NCBI GenBank assembly: GCA_963277665.1
Contig: OY728120.1
Coordinates: 943,813,195 to 943,877,194, forward strand
Reading direction: 5' to 3'
DNA: 64,000 bases
From: Viscum album
Taxonomy: Eukaryota; Streptophyta; Magnoliopsida; Santalales; Viscaceae
Part shown: one piece after another, positions 34,171 to 46,443 of the stretch
Position numbering within the stretch: position 1 is the first letter of the stretch
How the letters are laid out: the number at the start of each line of letters is the position of its first letter
Translations under genes and position numbers: made by a program
The notes under the pieces: model-generated
Told to the model about the DNA's origin: nothing
What the model saw: the letters and a program-made list of their open reading frames with translations, nothing else
Databases searched by the model: none

Positions 34171-36427
34171 CACTTCTCATGGATGATAAGTACTTATAGG
34201 AGTATATTTTAATGAGATCTATCTTTCTAGGTGTTTTATTCCTTATTTTTTGCCTTTCTCTTACGTTATATTTGTTATTATATGTTTGGGTTCAGCCTTA
34301 GGTATTTGAAAGGTGTTTTTAGAGGGTTTTAAAAGCCTTCAAGTGGTATTATCAACAAGGTAAACCATCTCACTTTACCTAGGAAATTATTTAGCATATT
34401 GTTGAGGAATGGAGGGTAGAACATTATTGGAACACAGTTAGATCTAACCATATAACATTCTCGAGGTACCCATGTAAATCAAAATAAAAACAAAAAAATT
34501 ATTGGAACATGGTTAACCAAACCATGCTGCTAAACCATGAGTGTACCCTAAAGAGAAAATGATCATTTCATGGTTGGAATATCGTTTGATAAATCATGAG
34601 ACCAAACCATTAATATTGGATTAATTAATTCAAAAATTGGATTTATTAACTGAAAACATTTCTAAAACCCCTCATTCTTCCTCCTATATATAAGGATCTA
34701 AAACTGAGAGACACTAGTGGATTTTATTGGTGAATTACGTCACTATATAGAGAATTTATATTAGATCTATAGACATCAGTCCTAGGGATTTAAAGGTAAG
34801 ATATTGTTTCTCCCTCAATTTATATTGTTCATATAAAAAATTCTCCCTTCTCTTTATGAAATTCCCATGATCCTGATTTTCATGCTCAAATTCAGTAATT
34901 TGTATATTATCTAATGTGATTCCTTCAATATTCAAAGAAAATTATTGTTGAAATTCAATTTTTTCAAGATTTGTTTCATATTTATCTAGATATGATCATT
35001 ATGTTGGATCTTTTTGGGTAATTACAAACCAATCTTATCCTTTTCATGTTCTTCTTCTTCATTCTACACTCGTGAATCCTTACGAAGTTATTTGGGGTTA
35101 GTTATAGGGATCATTGGTGTCTGAGCTTATTTTAGTTGGAGAAACATGATATAAGTATTTTATACACTTAAATTAGGAAGTTCCATATCAGTTTATAGAA
35201 ATTATATATAATTTTTGGATAAAAAATTCTTGTGTATTTTTGTGAGTTACCATTATGCTTTTCTTGGTATGATATTCTTGTGTGCGTGTGTGTGTGACCC
35301 TAGAGACCAATCTTAATAATATATGATTTTGTGTGTGTGGGTGTGTTACCGATGATACCTCTAATAATTTGGCATGTTTATTCATTTGTATAGCTCAATA
35401 ATTTCCTTTTTATGGATTATATTTGTATATATGAGTATAGATGTAGACTTATGTCATATAGTATCACAATTACATATAAACCATTTGTGGCATGGTTAAT
35501 CCCATAGAGGGGCAGAATGTGAAATGTGATCTGTGATTATTATAGTGGGGTATTGAATGATGAATTGTGGGACATCATAGCCTTGTGTCCTGATCTGATA
35601 CTAGATTAAATAAATGATGGACTTTTGTCTTCACCAAAGAGAGTTGGTGGGGAATTATGGCTTTACGGTTGACATACGATAATTGGTGAGGCATGAAGGA
35701 ATTATGGATCAACCTATGTCATAATGTAATTATGACCTATTATAAAACATAAATTATCCATATTTCTTATTATGAGATTAATGGAAAACATATATTTTTT
35801 TTTCTGATATGGTGTTGAACATAATTGGGTTGGGGTTCATGGCAGCACGGTTAGCGCACGATGACACAATGTTAGTTTTTTTACATTTGAATTTACATTA
35901 TTATCTTCATATACAATAATATAAAACTATTTATATTTTTTTAAGAACATATAATTTTTTTTCTAAGTTTTATACTCACACCCTACACTGTTATCTCAGT
36001 GTGTGTGCATACTTCTTTATCTAGGATTTCAGATGAGGGTAGTAGCCCTTCTTAGGGAAATTATACCAGAGGATTAGGTTAATCAGGGTGATACTAGGAT
36101 AGACTCCAGGATCCTTGTAGAGATACCTATTTATTTATTTATTTCTCCTTGTTTATTGTTTATTGTTCTACCACATATTAGGACATCTTGACTTGTTGGT
36201 CTAGATATTTTATGTCATATTTTAATAGCATGGGTTTACATTTTTGTAAAATGATCTTATTTTTTGTTTTAGGTTTTAATTTTTGACATTGATTATTAAT
36301 TATAACGTTATGTACTCTAATAATTATTATTTACCAAGGGGATAGTATCCTCACGATGTAACATATTCCCTCACCACTATTTGGAAACATATTTTTTATA
36401 GGGAATCAAAAATGAGGTCATGTGACA
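34171..36427 (+). repeat. D-family 3' LTR
   Basis: It follows the integrase remnant. It has a TATA box (CCTATATATAAGG near 34684), a leader with AAAGGTAAG at 34793, and ends TCATGTGACA at 36427. The last 430 bases match 1-400, 2690-3125 and the reverse complement of 62038-62600. The start cannot be fixed to better than about 150 bases. The tail duplicates the order GGGATAGT, CCCTCACC, GACAC seen in the other copies. Confidence 0.6.
34684..34695 (+). promoter_or_regulatory. TATA box, D-family LTR
   Basis: CTATATATAAGG is followed about 100 bases later by AAAGGTAAG, a splice-donor-like word also present in the E, B and C LTRs. Confidence 0.5.
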
Positions 36428-37009
36428 CTTCGGCTTTTTCTCGATGATTTAGTTTAATTTTTTTTAGTTGGGACATATCTAGTAGGTGTTTTTAGATGAG
36501 GAACGAGACCTAATTAGTGTTTTAGGTTCTCAATGAAGCTTGGGAGCTGGATCATGGAGGAAAATTTCTAAAATCATTCATTGATAATGGAAACATGATA
36601 TATATATAATGTTTCTAGTAAATTATGTTGAAAAACGTTGAAGACATATATTTTTAAAAGTAATTACTTTAATAGAAACATAAAAAATAAATAATGGTTT
36701 CTATAAAGGAAGTGGAAACACTTTTAAAAAAATTAAATTTCAAATAAATATTCAATAATATAATCATGAAAAATATACAAGAGTAATAAAAAAATAAGAG
36801 TGGATGATAAAAATTTAATTTTTTAATGTATGAGGTTTTTGTTTGGAATTTGTTGAGAAAAACAGTGATGAAAAACCACATTGCATTGAATATTTTTAAA
36901 TAAAAAAATTTAAAATATCGTATTGGAAAATTGATTTTTTAAAAAATAAAACTAGTGAGAAAACAAGGACAACCAACATCCATGATTTTCAGCATGGCAT
37001 TTAGCTCGT
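36428..37009. other. CACTA segment, no gene seen
   Basis: AT-rich sequence between the D-family LTR and the GC-richer block. No motif is found on either strand. Confidence 0.4.
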
Positions 37010-37400
37010 TAAATTCAAAACATCACCATAAATATCAAACTATAATAAGTGAACCCAGTGAGAAAGAGGAGAAAACTAACAGTGGAGGTGTGGTTCAGAA
37101 CATGGTGGAGGTGCGTTCGAGTTGTATAAGAGGCATGATGGAGGACATGGACAGTGGATGAGAGGAAATGGGGGTCAAGATTCATGGCGAAGGAGTGTAA
37201 TGGTAGATGAGAGCCACTCGTGGGGGAGTGGCACAATAGAGGAGACCAGTGCCGCAAATCTTGATTCGCTACAGAAAATGAGTCAGTGGCCGAGGAGGAG
37301 GAGGGACGATATGAGGGAGGAGAGGAGGGAGGAGGGGAGGGAGGAGAGGAGGTGATGGTGGAGACAGAAGTGGCAGGGATCCCCCTCAATGATAACTAGA
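37010..37400 (-). other. GC-richer, purine-rich block near CACTA right end
   Basis: The block contrasts with its AT-rich surroundings. GGAGGAGG/GAGGGAGG repeats run at 37290-37360. Both strands stay open across it: minus 37389-37015 is Ser/Pro/His-rich and plus 37122-37355 is Arg/Glu-rich, which is typical of biased composition rather than coding. In element orientation it lies between the right subterminal repeats and the transposase, so it could be the promoter or untranslated first exon of the CACTA transcript. Confidence 0.5.
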
Positions 37401-37479
37401 GGGATAAGGGGACAGAGAAGAAATTTATGGTTTATTTATAAAAACCAAAAATACTTTTATCAAAGCTAGATTAAAATAA

Positions 37480-37765
37480 CTTATAAAAGCATATTTTTTC
37501 AGTGTTACAATTGAAGGAACTGATTAAACATGCTTTCATCAGTGCTTTTTTATCCCTAATAAAGGCCCGTCATTATGAGTGCTAAAAAAACACTGATATA
37601 GGTATTTTTTATCAATGCTATAATTAAAATCCATGATAAAACATGACTTTATCAGCTCACTTTTTCTTGCAGATAAAGGCACATCATTCTTAGCGCTAAA
37701 AAATAACTAACAAATGTATGTTTTATTAGCGCTTCTTAATTTTCACTGATAACACATACCATTTA
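37480..37765 (-). repeat. CACTA right subterminal repeats, inner block
   Basis: TTTCATCAGTGC, GAGTGCTAAAAAAACACTGATA, TTTATCAG, GATAAAGGCACATCATT and TTAGCGCTAAAAAA recur in both orientations. The same words lie inside the left terminus at 5872-6062. Confidence 0.75.
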
Positions 37766-38690
37766 TTCATAATTATAGAATTATAACCAATATATTTATT
37801 AAATTTATAATTTTATAAATATATATAATTAATATTTTTATTATAAGTTAATAATTTAAATTATAATTAAATATATATATATATATATATAATTTTTTAA
37901 TTTAAATTTAAATTAAATATATATAAATATAAATTGATATATTAATTTTAATTTTAATTTTATATGTATGTATGTATATATATATACATGTCTCTCTGTG
38001 TCTGTGTATATATTCATTAAAGACATATATTTATAAATAAATATATTCTAAAGGTATTCATAAATATATATTTTCCATTTAAAAAAATATTTTGTAATTT
38101 TATAATTATTTAAACATATTTATATCAAATTAGTTATATAGAATTATATTTATATATTTTATAATTAATAAGTATATAATTATATATAACTAAATATTTA
38201 TAGTTCTATATATAATAAATATATTTTTTGGTCTATTTAAATATATTTATCGTGATTTTATGTTTTAATGAGAAAATAAAGCTTCATATATATAGGAAAT
38301 GAATATATACACAAAGTATATATAGTACTATAGTATATGTGGACAACATTAGGGTAAACAGTTCAACATATATTCCTGAGAATATGAACGTGTTTACACA
38401 TCAATGGAAAGATTCATTTGGAAACATATATTTATTTATATATATATATATATATTAAATATTTGTATATATATATATATATTAAAAATTATCTATATAT
38501 AACATTATACACATATATTATAATAAATATATAATAAAGATATAACTAAAATTAATAAACATAATTAAAACATAAACATAATAAACATAATTAACATGTG
38601 ATTTTTTTAATGTATACATATAAACATTATTTTTGAATATAATTAAAATATTTTTATATAACATAAGAATATTTTATATGAAAAACATTT
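37766..38690. repeat. Extreme AT-rich spacer with TA microsatellites
   Basis: Almost wholly A and T, with (AT)n runs at 37871-37891, 38437-38456 and 38466-38482. It separates the two subterminal blocks and may be an expanded low-complexity region. Confidence 0.75.
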
Positions 38691-38694
38691 ATTT

Positions 38695-38910
38695 TCCCTA
38701 TTATTAGGGCTGATAAAATCTCCTTTTTTATCACCACTTTTTATTATCGCTGATTAAGGGGGGACTTTATCAGTGCCAATATTTGTGCAGATAAAGGGTA
38801 TATTTATCAGCACTTTTTTCTAGCACTCATAAAAGTTCAACTTTTTTCAACACTTTCAAATTTGAACTGATAAACCCCGAGCACTTCTGATGCTTGAATT
38901 TTTGGTAGTG
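38695..38910 (-). repeat. CACTA right subterminal repeats and terminal repeat
   Basis: GCTGATAAAATC, TTATCGCTGATTAAGG, TTTATCAGTGCC, GCAGATAAAGG, TTTATCAGCAC and GAACTGATAAACC lead to the terminus TTTTTGGTAGTG at 38899-38910. Its inverse, CACTACCAAAAA, is the canonical CACTA end. Confidence 0.85.
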
Positions 38911-39746
38911 TAGCCAGTAAACATAATTTTTTCACCTCTATCATTTGAATTTCGAAAAATTGATATACACTATTGCATTCAATAAGATATTTATAGTCTA
39001 ATAAGACAAACATAATTTTTGATGAATCATAACATACCCTAAGGAATAGTAACATACCTTTATGAATTGGAATGAATAGTAATGAATAGTGAATCATCCA
39101 AAAACATAGAAAATTCACCCTTGAATGTTTAAATTCAATTTAGACATTATATAAGTGAAATAAACGATCAAAGTGTAAGTATTTCTATTATTGTATGTTA
39201 TAAATATTTTAATTATAATTTTATGATTAAATTAATAATTTAAAATAGAAATTTATATTCAAAAACTATAATATAAAATTGTTACTATATTGTCTTATGG
39301 TTATAAAAAAAAATTTAAGGGGCCTTGTTTAATTTCTCACGGTGTTATAGAACAAGTTATAGTTTAAAAGTTATTTTTTAGAATAAATTATGATTTTATT
39401 TAAAAATTAAATTAATAATATTGAAAAATTATTTTCACAAAATGTATTTTATTTTTTAATCCTAAATGTCGAAAAAAAGTTGGGGTGAATTTTTGGGATT
39501 TTTAAAAAATACTTATATTTTTCAGCAATATTATAAATACATTTATGAGTTTTTAGTATATTTAATGACATAATAATGATGTAATATTTAATATTAAATT
39601 CTAGTAGAGTTGTGTACATAAAAATATTATATGATGTTTACCAATTGGATAATACCATAGGAAAATACCATGGGCAATCCCATTTTTTTCCAAAAACCAC
39701 TAATGAGGTGTCCTTTGAAATTAATAAACAACACCCTCTCATTTCC

Positions 39747-39753
39747 TATAAAT
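39747..39753 (+). promoter_or_regulatory. TATA box, B 5' LTR
   Basis: TATAAAT in CATTTCCTATAAATTCC is matched by TATAAAT at 47361 in the 3' LTR, both followed by CACTCATT-like and CATTTTCATTCATT leader words. Confidence 0.5.
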
Positions 39754-40237
39754 TCCTACTCATTTCTTCATTTTCATTCATTAAAAATTAATAATACTAA
39801 AATACTTAGTATTTTAGACTCTCTAGTAGTTCTCTTGTGGGGTCTGTAATCCCCCAAGGTCATAGACATCATGTTTTGCGAGCTACTCTACATGTTAAGG
39901 GAATATACCACCCTTATCCTTTTCAATCATTCATTTTATGTTATTATTTTTAATTTCAATTGGATTAAATAGGGATATGTCATTTCATATCCCCCATACA
40001 TTCCATATTATGTAATAATTATTAGATATCCATTTATCTCTCATTAAAATATTTTAGTAATTTTTAAGCGACTTTGTTAGGCTGACGAATTTTTATACTG
40101 GATTTCACAACTTTTCTTTTATCATGAGTTAATTTATTCTCATTCTTCTTTGTTTTTATCCTTTCTTCAAATTGTTTTGATAACTCCAGTAACATTCATT
40201 TAAATAAATTTTGATGTGATAATTGAATAATTCATCT

Positions 40238-41739
40238 AAAGGACCCCAAAACACACTAAGAGGGGAGGGATGAATTAGGGTGTCAAAATTTTCATTTAAA
40301 TTGATTGATCTAGTTACCACATTGGTAGGAACCTATTAATCCTCTATGAAGAGGACATGCAGAATAAAATAAATCACACAAAAATAATAGATACATCAAT
40401 TTTACATGGTTCACAAATAAGCGCTACGTCCAAGGATCATACACCGATAATGTGTCGGTCGTACCAAAAACAACTAATCTTCACAAGTTGTGGGATACAA
40501 GAGGATAGCATAGTCACTCCATGATAGGGGAACTGCCTTTATATGTTCTAGAGATAAAACACTACATTCATTAGATCACTTCTACTGAATCTCATTTTCT
40601 CACTACTTTGGAAGAATCTTCACTCAGTTTATCAGCTTGAAGGTCGCTTCAATAGATTCATATTAAATCAGGCATCCTTAACTATAAATGGATTATCTGT
40701 TGAAGTCCCATAATCACTCAAAGATGTAATTTATTTTCATGTACACTAATATGTTATGAGAATTTATTTTTCAAACTGATTTGTCCAAATTCCGTGCTTC
40801 CTTGTTTGTTCTTCGTACTGCTATTGTTTCTGCGTAACAATGTGGTTTTCGCATACGATCCAACTCCTCCATGTATATCCAGCTCCTCCGCGTGCTACCC
40901 ATCTCCTCTGTCTACTTCCCTTCATGGTGTAATTCACTACTCTGAGTACTACTCCACTCCTCCATTTACCATCCTACTCCACTTACAACCTTGCTCTTCA
41001 ATGTACTGTGAGAGTATCCTGCACGAACCACACTCTCTTTTGAGGACTGTTTTCCTTGGTGGGTGATTCTCCCCACACCCCGTTTTCTCCTCCATATACA
41101 ACATCGGACATCACTAAATTTATTGTAGAAATTTCAATCTCCAATCTCGTCCCTTAACAAAGTGGTTTATTCTTTATTAAATAGGCACATAACTCCGCAA
41201 TTTTGGTAATATTATTTACCCAAATTTTCATTATGGGACAATCATCACTGTACTAATCTCCATCCACATACTATTAGCCTCCACGGACTACTGATCCTAT
41301 TTCACAAACCACATCAATCCCACAAACCTTAGGCACTCCGTGTATTACATTACTTCACCGAGTACTGTTGTTGCAGACCGTTATCAATTTTTCAAACTGC
41401 TTCATGCACCAGTCCATGCACCGCTCTGTGCACTGCAACATGCACCCCTCATCGAACCACTCCCGCTGCCTGGAATGCAGCTGAAAACCTTTCCAAGAAC
41501 ATGGCATGTAGTCCATGATTCGTGGTATGAGGTTCCCTTATTTAGTTTATTTTCTTTTTTTATTCACATACCATTAAATCTTATCTAAAAACCATTTGTT
41601 TGTGTCACCTTCTATAAATCTTTTAGCCTTAATCATATGACCTCATTCCTTGTAAACTCCCAATACATCCATGTGAAAATTGACTAATAACACAATCCAA
41701 ACTCTGTTGTTACAACATACTTCCTTACATCCAACATCA
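40238..41739. mobile_element. 1.5-kb insert of unknown class in B 5' LTR
   Basis: The segment is absent from the B 3' LTR, which runs straight through. TCATCT flanks it on both sides (40232-40237 and 41740-41745), suggesting a duplicated target. The composition is less AT-rich than its host LTR. It begins AAAGGACCCCAAAACACAC with GAGGGGAGGGATGAATTAGGG soon after and ends CATCCAACATCA. I see no terminal inverted repeat, no TG/CA LTR ends, no primer site and no poly-A tail. Frames at 40794-41066 and 41340-41588 show no family motif. Confidence 0.65.
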
Positions 41740-44265
41740 TCATCTTCTATTCTTTCCACTTCTTTATACTAAAAATGAAAACACCTCCAGTTATGTTTTA
41801 ATTTATTACATTAAATGACGACGAGCTGTAAATATCTATTACCATAATAAATTATTGTGATGAAACCATTTTCAATGAAGAACCAGACTATAAGATATGT
41901 ATTGTAGTTTATTTATGTTTCTAGAATCTTTTTGTACAAATTTGATTAATTTCCATTGAAAAATTAGTTCATTGTGATAAAAAACAGCCAATTAACCAAA
42001 ACAATTATCATTAATGTTTTATTTAATGATTCATCTTCACTCGAAATAACCAAAAAAATTTATAACCAAGTAATATTATGGTTTTTACTAATAAAATAAA
42101 TTTTCTATTATGTGAAACCATTCACATTCTGAAATTTTATTCGTACATGAATATAAGTAAACTGATCATTAAAACTAGAGAAGAAAAGACTCCCAACCAA
42201 TGATATTGAACCTCTTAAACCCATCAAAAAGGACATGAATGAAATTATTAAGGATATAATAAATAATAATAATTATAAGTTATATAGATATTAATTAATT
42301 AATTTAATTTGGTTATCCAGAAAACTACGATCAAGTGAAGAACACAATCGGACTTCAGGTAAGAGTTTCTTAATCCGACTCCCATTTTTTTGAGATATTT
42401 TGTATTCACTACTACAACATGTGTATGGTGTATCTATACATCCCATTGAAGGTTCATATCATTAATATATATATAGTTATGATAATATATGTACATTTGG
42501 ATTATTATTAATTTCGGGAAATACAATTAAATTGATTACAAAGCTTTCAGTATTTTCTACCCAAAAATCCAATTTCATTCAGTTTTCTCTTATTATCAAC
42601 ACACCTAAATTAATTTCTTATTTATTCTTATGTACTCCTCATAAATACAGAGTTAATATTATATATATTTGGATCAAACATAATCCTTCTATATTTTTAG
42701 TGGATTTACATGTTTTAAAGGAATCATTCAAAAATGTTTATGAAATAAAAGCTTGATTCAAGGAACCTCTCAGATTCATTCCTATTTTGTTGTTCACTCT
42801 ATAATATGTTTTATGAAATATTTTTTTTATAAAATCACATATTTTGAAAAGAAAAATAAATTTTGGTTCATTTTTGTTTTTATGAAATAAAACATGCATT
42901 TTCTCTTTTAAATCATTATAATGATTTCCATAAACCACGCTAAAATGTTTTAATTCTAATGTTTCATTAAAAACACATTTTACATGATTTCACTTAAATG
43001 GGTCATAATTTATTCCCCAAAAGTAATCTCAATTTCTTTACCATTTCTTTTTATGGATATAAATGTTTAAAAACTGATTTCTAATAAATTCAAATGATTT
43101 TCCAAAAGAACTCGTCTTTCCAAAGTAAAATATATTTTATTCACCCCACTATACTTTTATGAGATACAGGTTTTCTTCCCCACTTATTCCATGAATGTGG
43201 TGTATGTAATACCCCTTGTTATATCCCATAAAAAGACTCATTATTCTCATTATATTCTAATGGATAATTATTAGAGTGTTTCAGGGTTGTATGGGATACA
43301 TTGGAATATTTAAGGATTATTTCCTCAAACAATTCTCAAAGGTCTCTTTTAAAAGGGTCTTTAATTATGTCAACATCTGTTGATGAATAATGTATTTCAT
43401 AGAGGTTTATATATTTTTATATCATCATCAATATTTTTTTAAAGGGATTCTGATTAGTTTGAATGTGGATTTACTATCTTGATACCTTTCACCAATTTTC
43501 TTCTAATGGTTAGTGTTTAACTTTAATGAACGGGGAAACTAATTTATACTTCATGTGTTAGTTTCAATATCAATGTATTTGTTTTTTATGTTTTCCCCAT
43601 TAATAATATGAATTCATTGGAATTTTTATGTTTCAGGTGTGTTTCTGTATACCCCCACAACGCATCAGTTGGTCTCATGGGACAAACTAGGTCATGGCAC
43701 GAATCCTTGACAAAATGGTTATTTATGTTCTTGCCACGAGGCCTTAAAGATATGTTTATTATGTCTCACATTATAAATTCCATCATTAGGAAAATAGTAT
43801 TAATATTTTCTGTGGTTATTTGACTATTATAATTCCAATGATTAATTTTTATTGTGTAATTATTTATAAATCTCTTATTCACGCCATAATGTGTAAATTT
43901 TTATTTTTAAAGGCATTTGTTTTTAGTTATTCACCATGCCTGATGTTTATGATTACAATATCATCCTCTGTATTTCTTACCCTTACTAATCTTTTGAAAT
44001 CACCCCTCCCTTATGTTTCAATTTCCTAGGACATGGAGATGTTTATTATGAGTTACATTTAGAAATAACCGAGAAATTATGAATGTTATCAAAGGAGTTT
44101 CTAAATTATTTTTCATTACAAGCTGTAATGTTGAACTTATGTATGTTTACTTTTTCTAAATATACTAAACTACTCATTCCTTTCGGATTCATATTTCATT
44201 TATTAAATTCCAATGTAATAAAATATTTCATTTTCTCCTAGAAACTGGGGTCAGGTTTTTATAGT

Positions 44266-44276
44266 TGTTATCAAAT
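44266..44276 (+). other. Worn primer-binding site of element B
   Basis: TGTTATCAAAT follows the 5' LTR end and matches TGGTATCAGAG with three differences, in the same TAGTTG context as the A primer site. Confidence 0.55.
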
Positions 44277-44870
44277 AAAGTTTAGTAGAAAAATTTGAAA
44301 CTGGATTTTGACAAAATAGATTATTGAACAAATCCCTGAGAAAGTATTTGAGGATAAAAATAAAAAATATCATGGTATTTTTTTTAGGAATAGGATAATT
44401 AGATATTCCTAGAAAATAAATCCCTATCTGGATACTAAAAGTGGATGTGGTTCTTGAACAGATGTACCTAGGAGTAGCAACTCTGATAAGGTGTTTCAGG
44501 ACTGACATGTGGTAACCTGTTATACGAGAATGGGACATACTGCACACTTGGTTTGACACTCCCAATCAATATTCTTAGGATAATTCACATTTTTAATTAC
44601 ATACCTTTTTGATGGATTTATTCTTCTAAAGTAACCATACTATATGGTTCTAGGATTTACGTTGCATAAATTTATGATATGTTCTATACCATGTTTAGAG
44701 TTATAGAAATATCATAATTTATTTAGATAATAGAGCATATGTAATTGACTAGAAATGACACCTAATAGAGTAATGGGAACATCTCCAATGAATGTGATGC
44801 AAAAAGTAAGAAATATCATAACTCTCAAGTTCATAATACATCATTTCAAAGGAAAATAGTCTCCCATGTG
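44277..44870 (+). other. B leader, with block shared with element A
   Basis: Positions 44450-44580 (ACAGATGTACCTAGGAGT, then GTGTTTCAGGACTGACATG, and TTTGACACTCCC) align with 18715-18835 of element A in the same orientation. No coding sequence is recognised. Confidence 0.6.
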
Positions 44871-45260
44871 CCCTAATCATATGAGGAAATAATATCATTT
44901 ATTAACAAGGTATTTAAAGAATTTTCAAAGTCCAATGGATTTAATGGGATGAAAAATCAGAATAGTACTGTAGAGAAAAATATGGATAATGGGATTAAGG
45001 AAAAGAAGGGTTTTCCCACATGTGATAATTGTGGAAAAATCACCCTGGTAAATTCTTGAAGGGATTGGGCGTTTGTTATAATTGTGGAGAAAAGGACACC
45101 ATGATCATGATTTAAAGATTAAGAAACTGGTTTCCTATTTATAATTATTCAACTTCAATGTGACGGGATGCTATAAGAATCAATATCCTAGGATTCAAAG
45201 GAATATGCCTCAAATGATTATTCTGGATAAGGATCATGTTGTGATACAGCCTCAGATAAA
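44871..45260 (+). pseudogene. B gag C-terminal remnant with zinc-knuckle traces
   Basis: The + strand reads FPTCDNCGK (Cys codons at 45021 and 45030) and then, in another frame, VCYNCGEK near 45071-45090. These are the starts of two CCHC knuckles (C-x2-C). GCYKNQYPR near 45160-45180 may be the tail of a third. The His and last Cys positions are lost to frameshifts. The N-terminal Gag core is missing, apparently deleted. Confidence 0.65.
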
Positions 45261-45815
45261 CTAGATTGATTAATATTCTTGGTCATGAAACATGTGATTT
45301 TAATATTTTTTCACCAATTATTTGTTTATAGGAATTATGTAATATATATGGATTTTACTTCAATATTTGTTTCCTTATGGATTTGTAACCATAAGTGGAA
45401 TGGTACCGTGTAAAGATATTTTGTGGAATGTTAATTTTTTTTGGAAAATGCATGATTAATGGAAGGAAACCCATTAATATATTTATAATGATGAATATAA
45501 TGATAATTAAATGATTCATTTGGATAATTAATGACTACCTCAATCCATGTTTTGACTTGTCGTCAAGTGGTCTATGCTATCATTGATTTTTTTTACAACT
45601 TGTGGGATATAAGGAATATATCCAATAGCATGTTTAATGAAGAATTCATGTTTTAAATAATGTTTTTTGGTAATTGGAATTACTAATATATTTTTAGAGG
45701 ACACATGATTATGTTATTTTCATGATCAGAATGTGAAAATTTAGGGCTGCTTCATGTAGATTAAATTAAAATAAGGTAGCAGATGCATTGAGTAGGAAGG
45801 ATAATGGAGTTCTAA
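45261..45815 (+). pseudogene. B pol remnant: RNase H tail
   Basis: The only firm motif is VADALSRK at 45776-45799, the conserved end of gypsy RNase H. Protease and RT, normally over 1.5 kb, should lie between the gag knuckles and this motif, but only about 550 bases remain. Large deletions are inferred. Confidence 0.6.
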
Positions 45816-46443
45816 AAAAATGAGGATTTCCAATGACCTCCTGTACAATGATCTAAAAAGGATGGATATGGTATTGATTATAATGTTTTGGGACATGATT
45901 GTTTGGAAAGTTAAACCATTTATGAAATGGTTTATGTTGATCATCATATGAGGTTTTAGAGACTAACTCCATCATAGGATGAAACCTGTACTAAGAGATT
46001 AAGTATAGATTGTGGAAGGCGCAAAAAAAGGATAATACTATGTTTATGAAACAAAAACATATATTAATACACTGATATAGTAGAATAATTACTCAACATT
46101 AGGAAAAGAGTATTAAATAAAAATGTTTTCATGTTATCTTATATATTTTTTCCATGAAATCAATAAAAATTTTCATTATTGTGGTTTGAGAATTTTTTGT
46201 AATAATGTTTCATCTGAGCGTGTTATCTATTATTTTCCTTCAAAAAATAATGGTTGGATTAATAATCCCTAAACATTTTTTCTAATTATAATGTTTAGTT
46301 TTGATGTAACTGAAGCATTTCCCTTTCCCTATTAGTAAGAGTATATTTTAACTATATTCTAGATGTAGTATTCCCAAAAGGTAATTTTTAGGTATAAACC
46401 ACTAACATTAAAATCTCAATTTCAAATTTCGATGGAGAAATAT
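45816..46443 (+). pseudogene. B integrase region, largely deleted
   Basis: Too little is left to show catalytic motifs. The 3' end (46420-46455) reads as a worn NFDGEIFF-type peptide overlapping the polypurine tract, like the NFRDEI ending seen in related gypsy elements. Confidence 0.4.

Larger units (their letters stand above)
5858..38910 (-). mobile_element. CACTA (En/Spm) DNA transposon, about 33 kb with nested insertions
   Basis: The right end is TTTTTGGTAGTG, the inverted CACTA terminus. The left end AACTACAACAGATT matches the inverted right end CACTACCAAAAATT at 10 of 14 positions. The two ends interrupt B's 5' LTR at the same site, with a 3-bp duplication. Subterminal repeats rich in TTATCAG/CTGATAA lie inside both ends. 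Two gene remnants on the minus strand are the standard CACTA pair: tnpD-like transposase and tnpA-like protein. Without retroelement A the span is about 22.7 kb, and it also contains a C-family LTR, a D-family fragment and a satellite array. Confidence 0.85.
38911..44263 (+). repeat. B 5' LTR, remainder (right of CACTA insertion)
   Basis: It begins TAGCCAG, the exact continuation of the 85-bp piece at 5773. It is collinear with 46543-50370 except for a 1502-bp insert at 40238-41739. Landmarks shared with the 3' LTR: TTTTTTCACCTCT (38928 and 46558), CTATAAAT (39746 and 47360), AACTGATCAT (42157 and 48267) and GGTCTCATGGGACAAACTA (43671; related at 49788). Combined with the first piece and less the insert, its length is about 3.94 kb against 3.91 kb for the 3' LTR. 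Confidence 0.85.

Noticed and set aside
37015..37389. A 124-residue open frame on the minus strand, rich in Ser, Pro and His
   Set aside because: The opposite strand is also open, the sequence is low-complexity GGA repeats, and no domain is visible. Composition explains the open frame.
40794..41066. A 90-residue frame starting with a hydrophobic, signal-peptide-like stretch
   Set aside because: It lies within a mobile insert, has no family motif, and has repeated CCTCC/ACTCC words that make long frames likely by chance.
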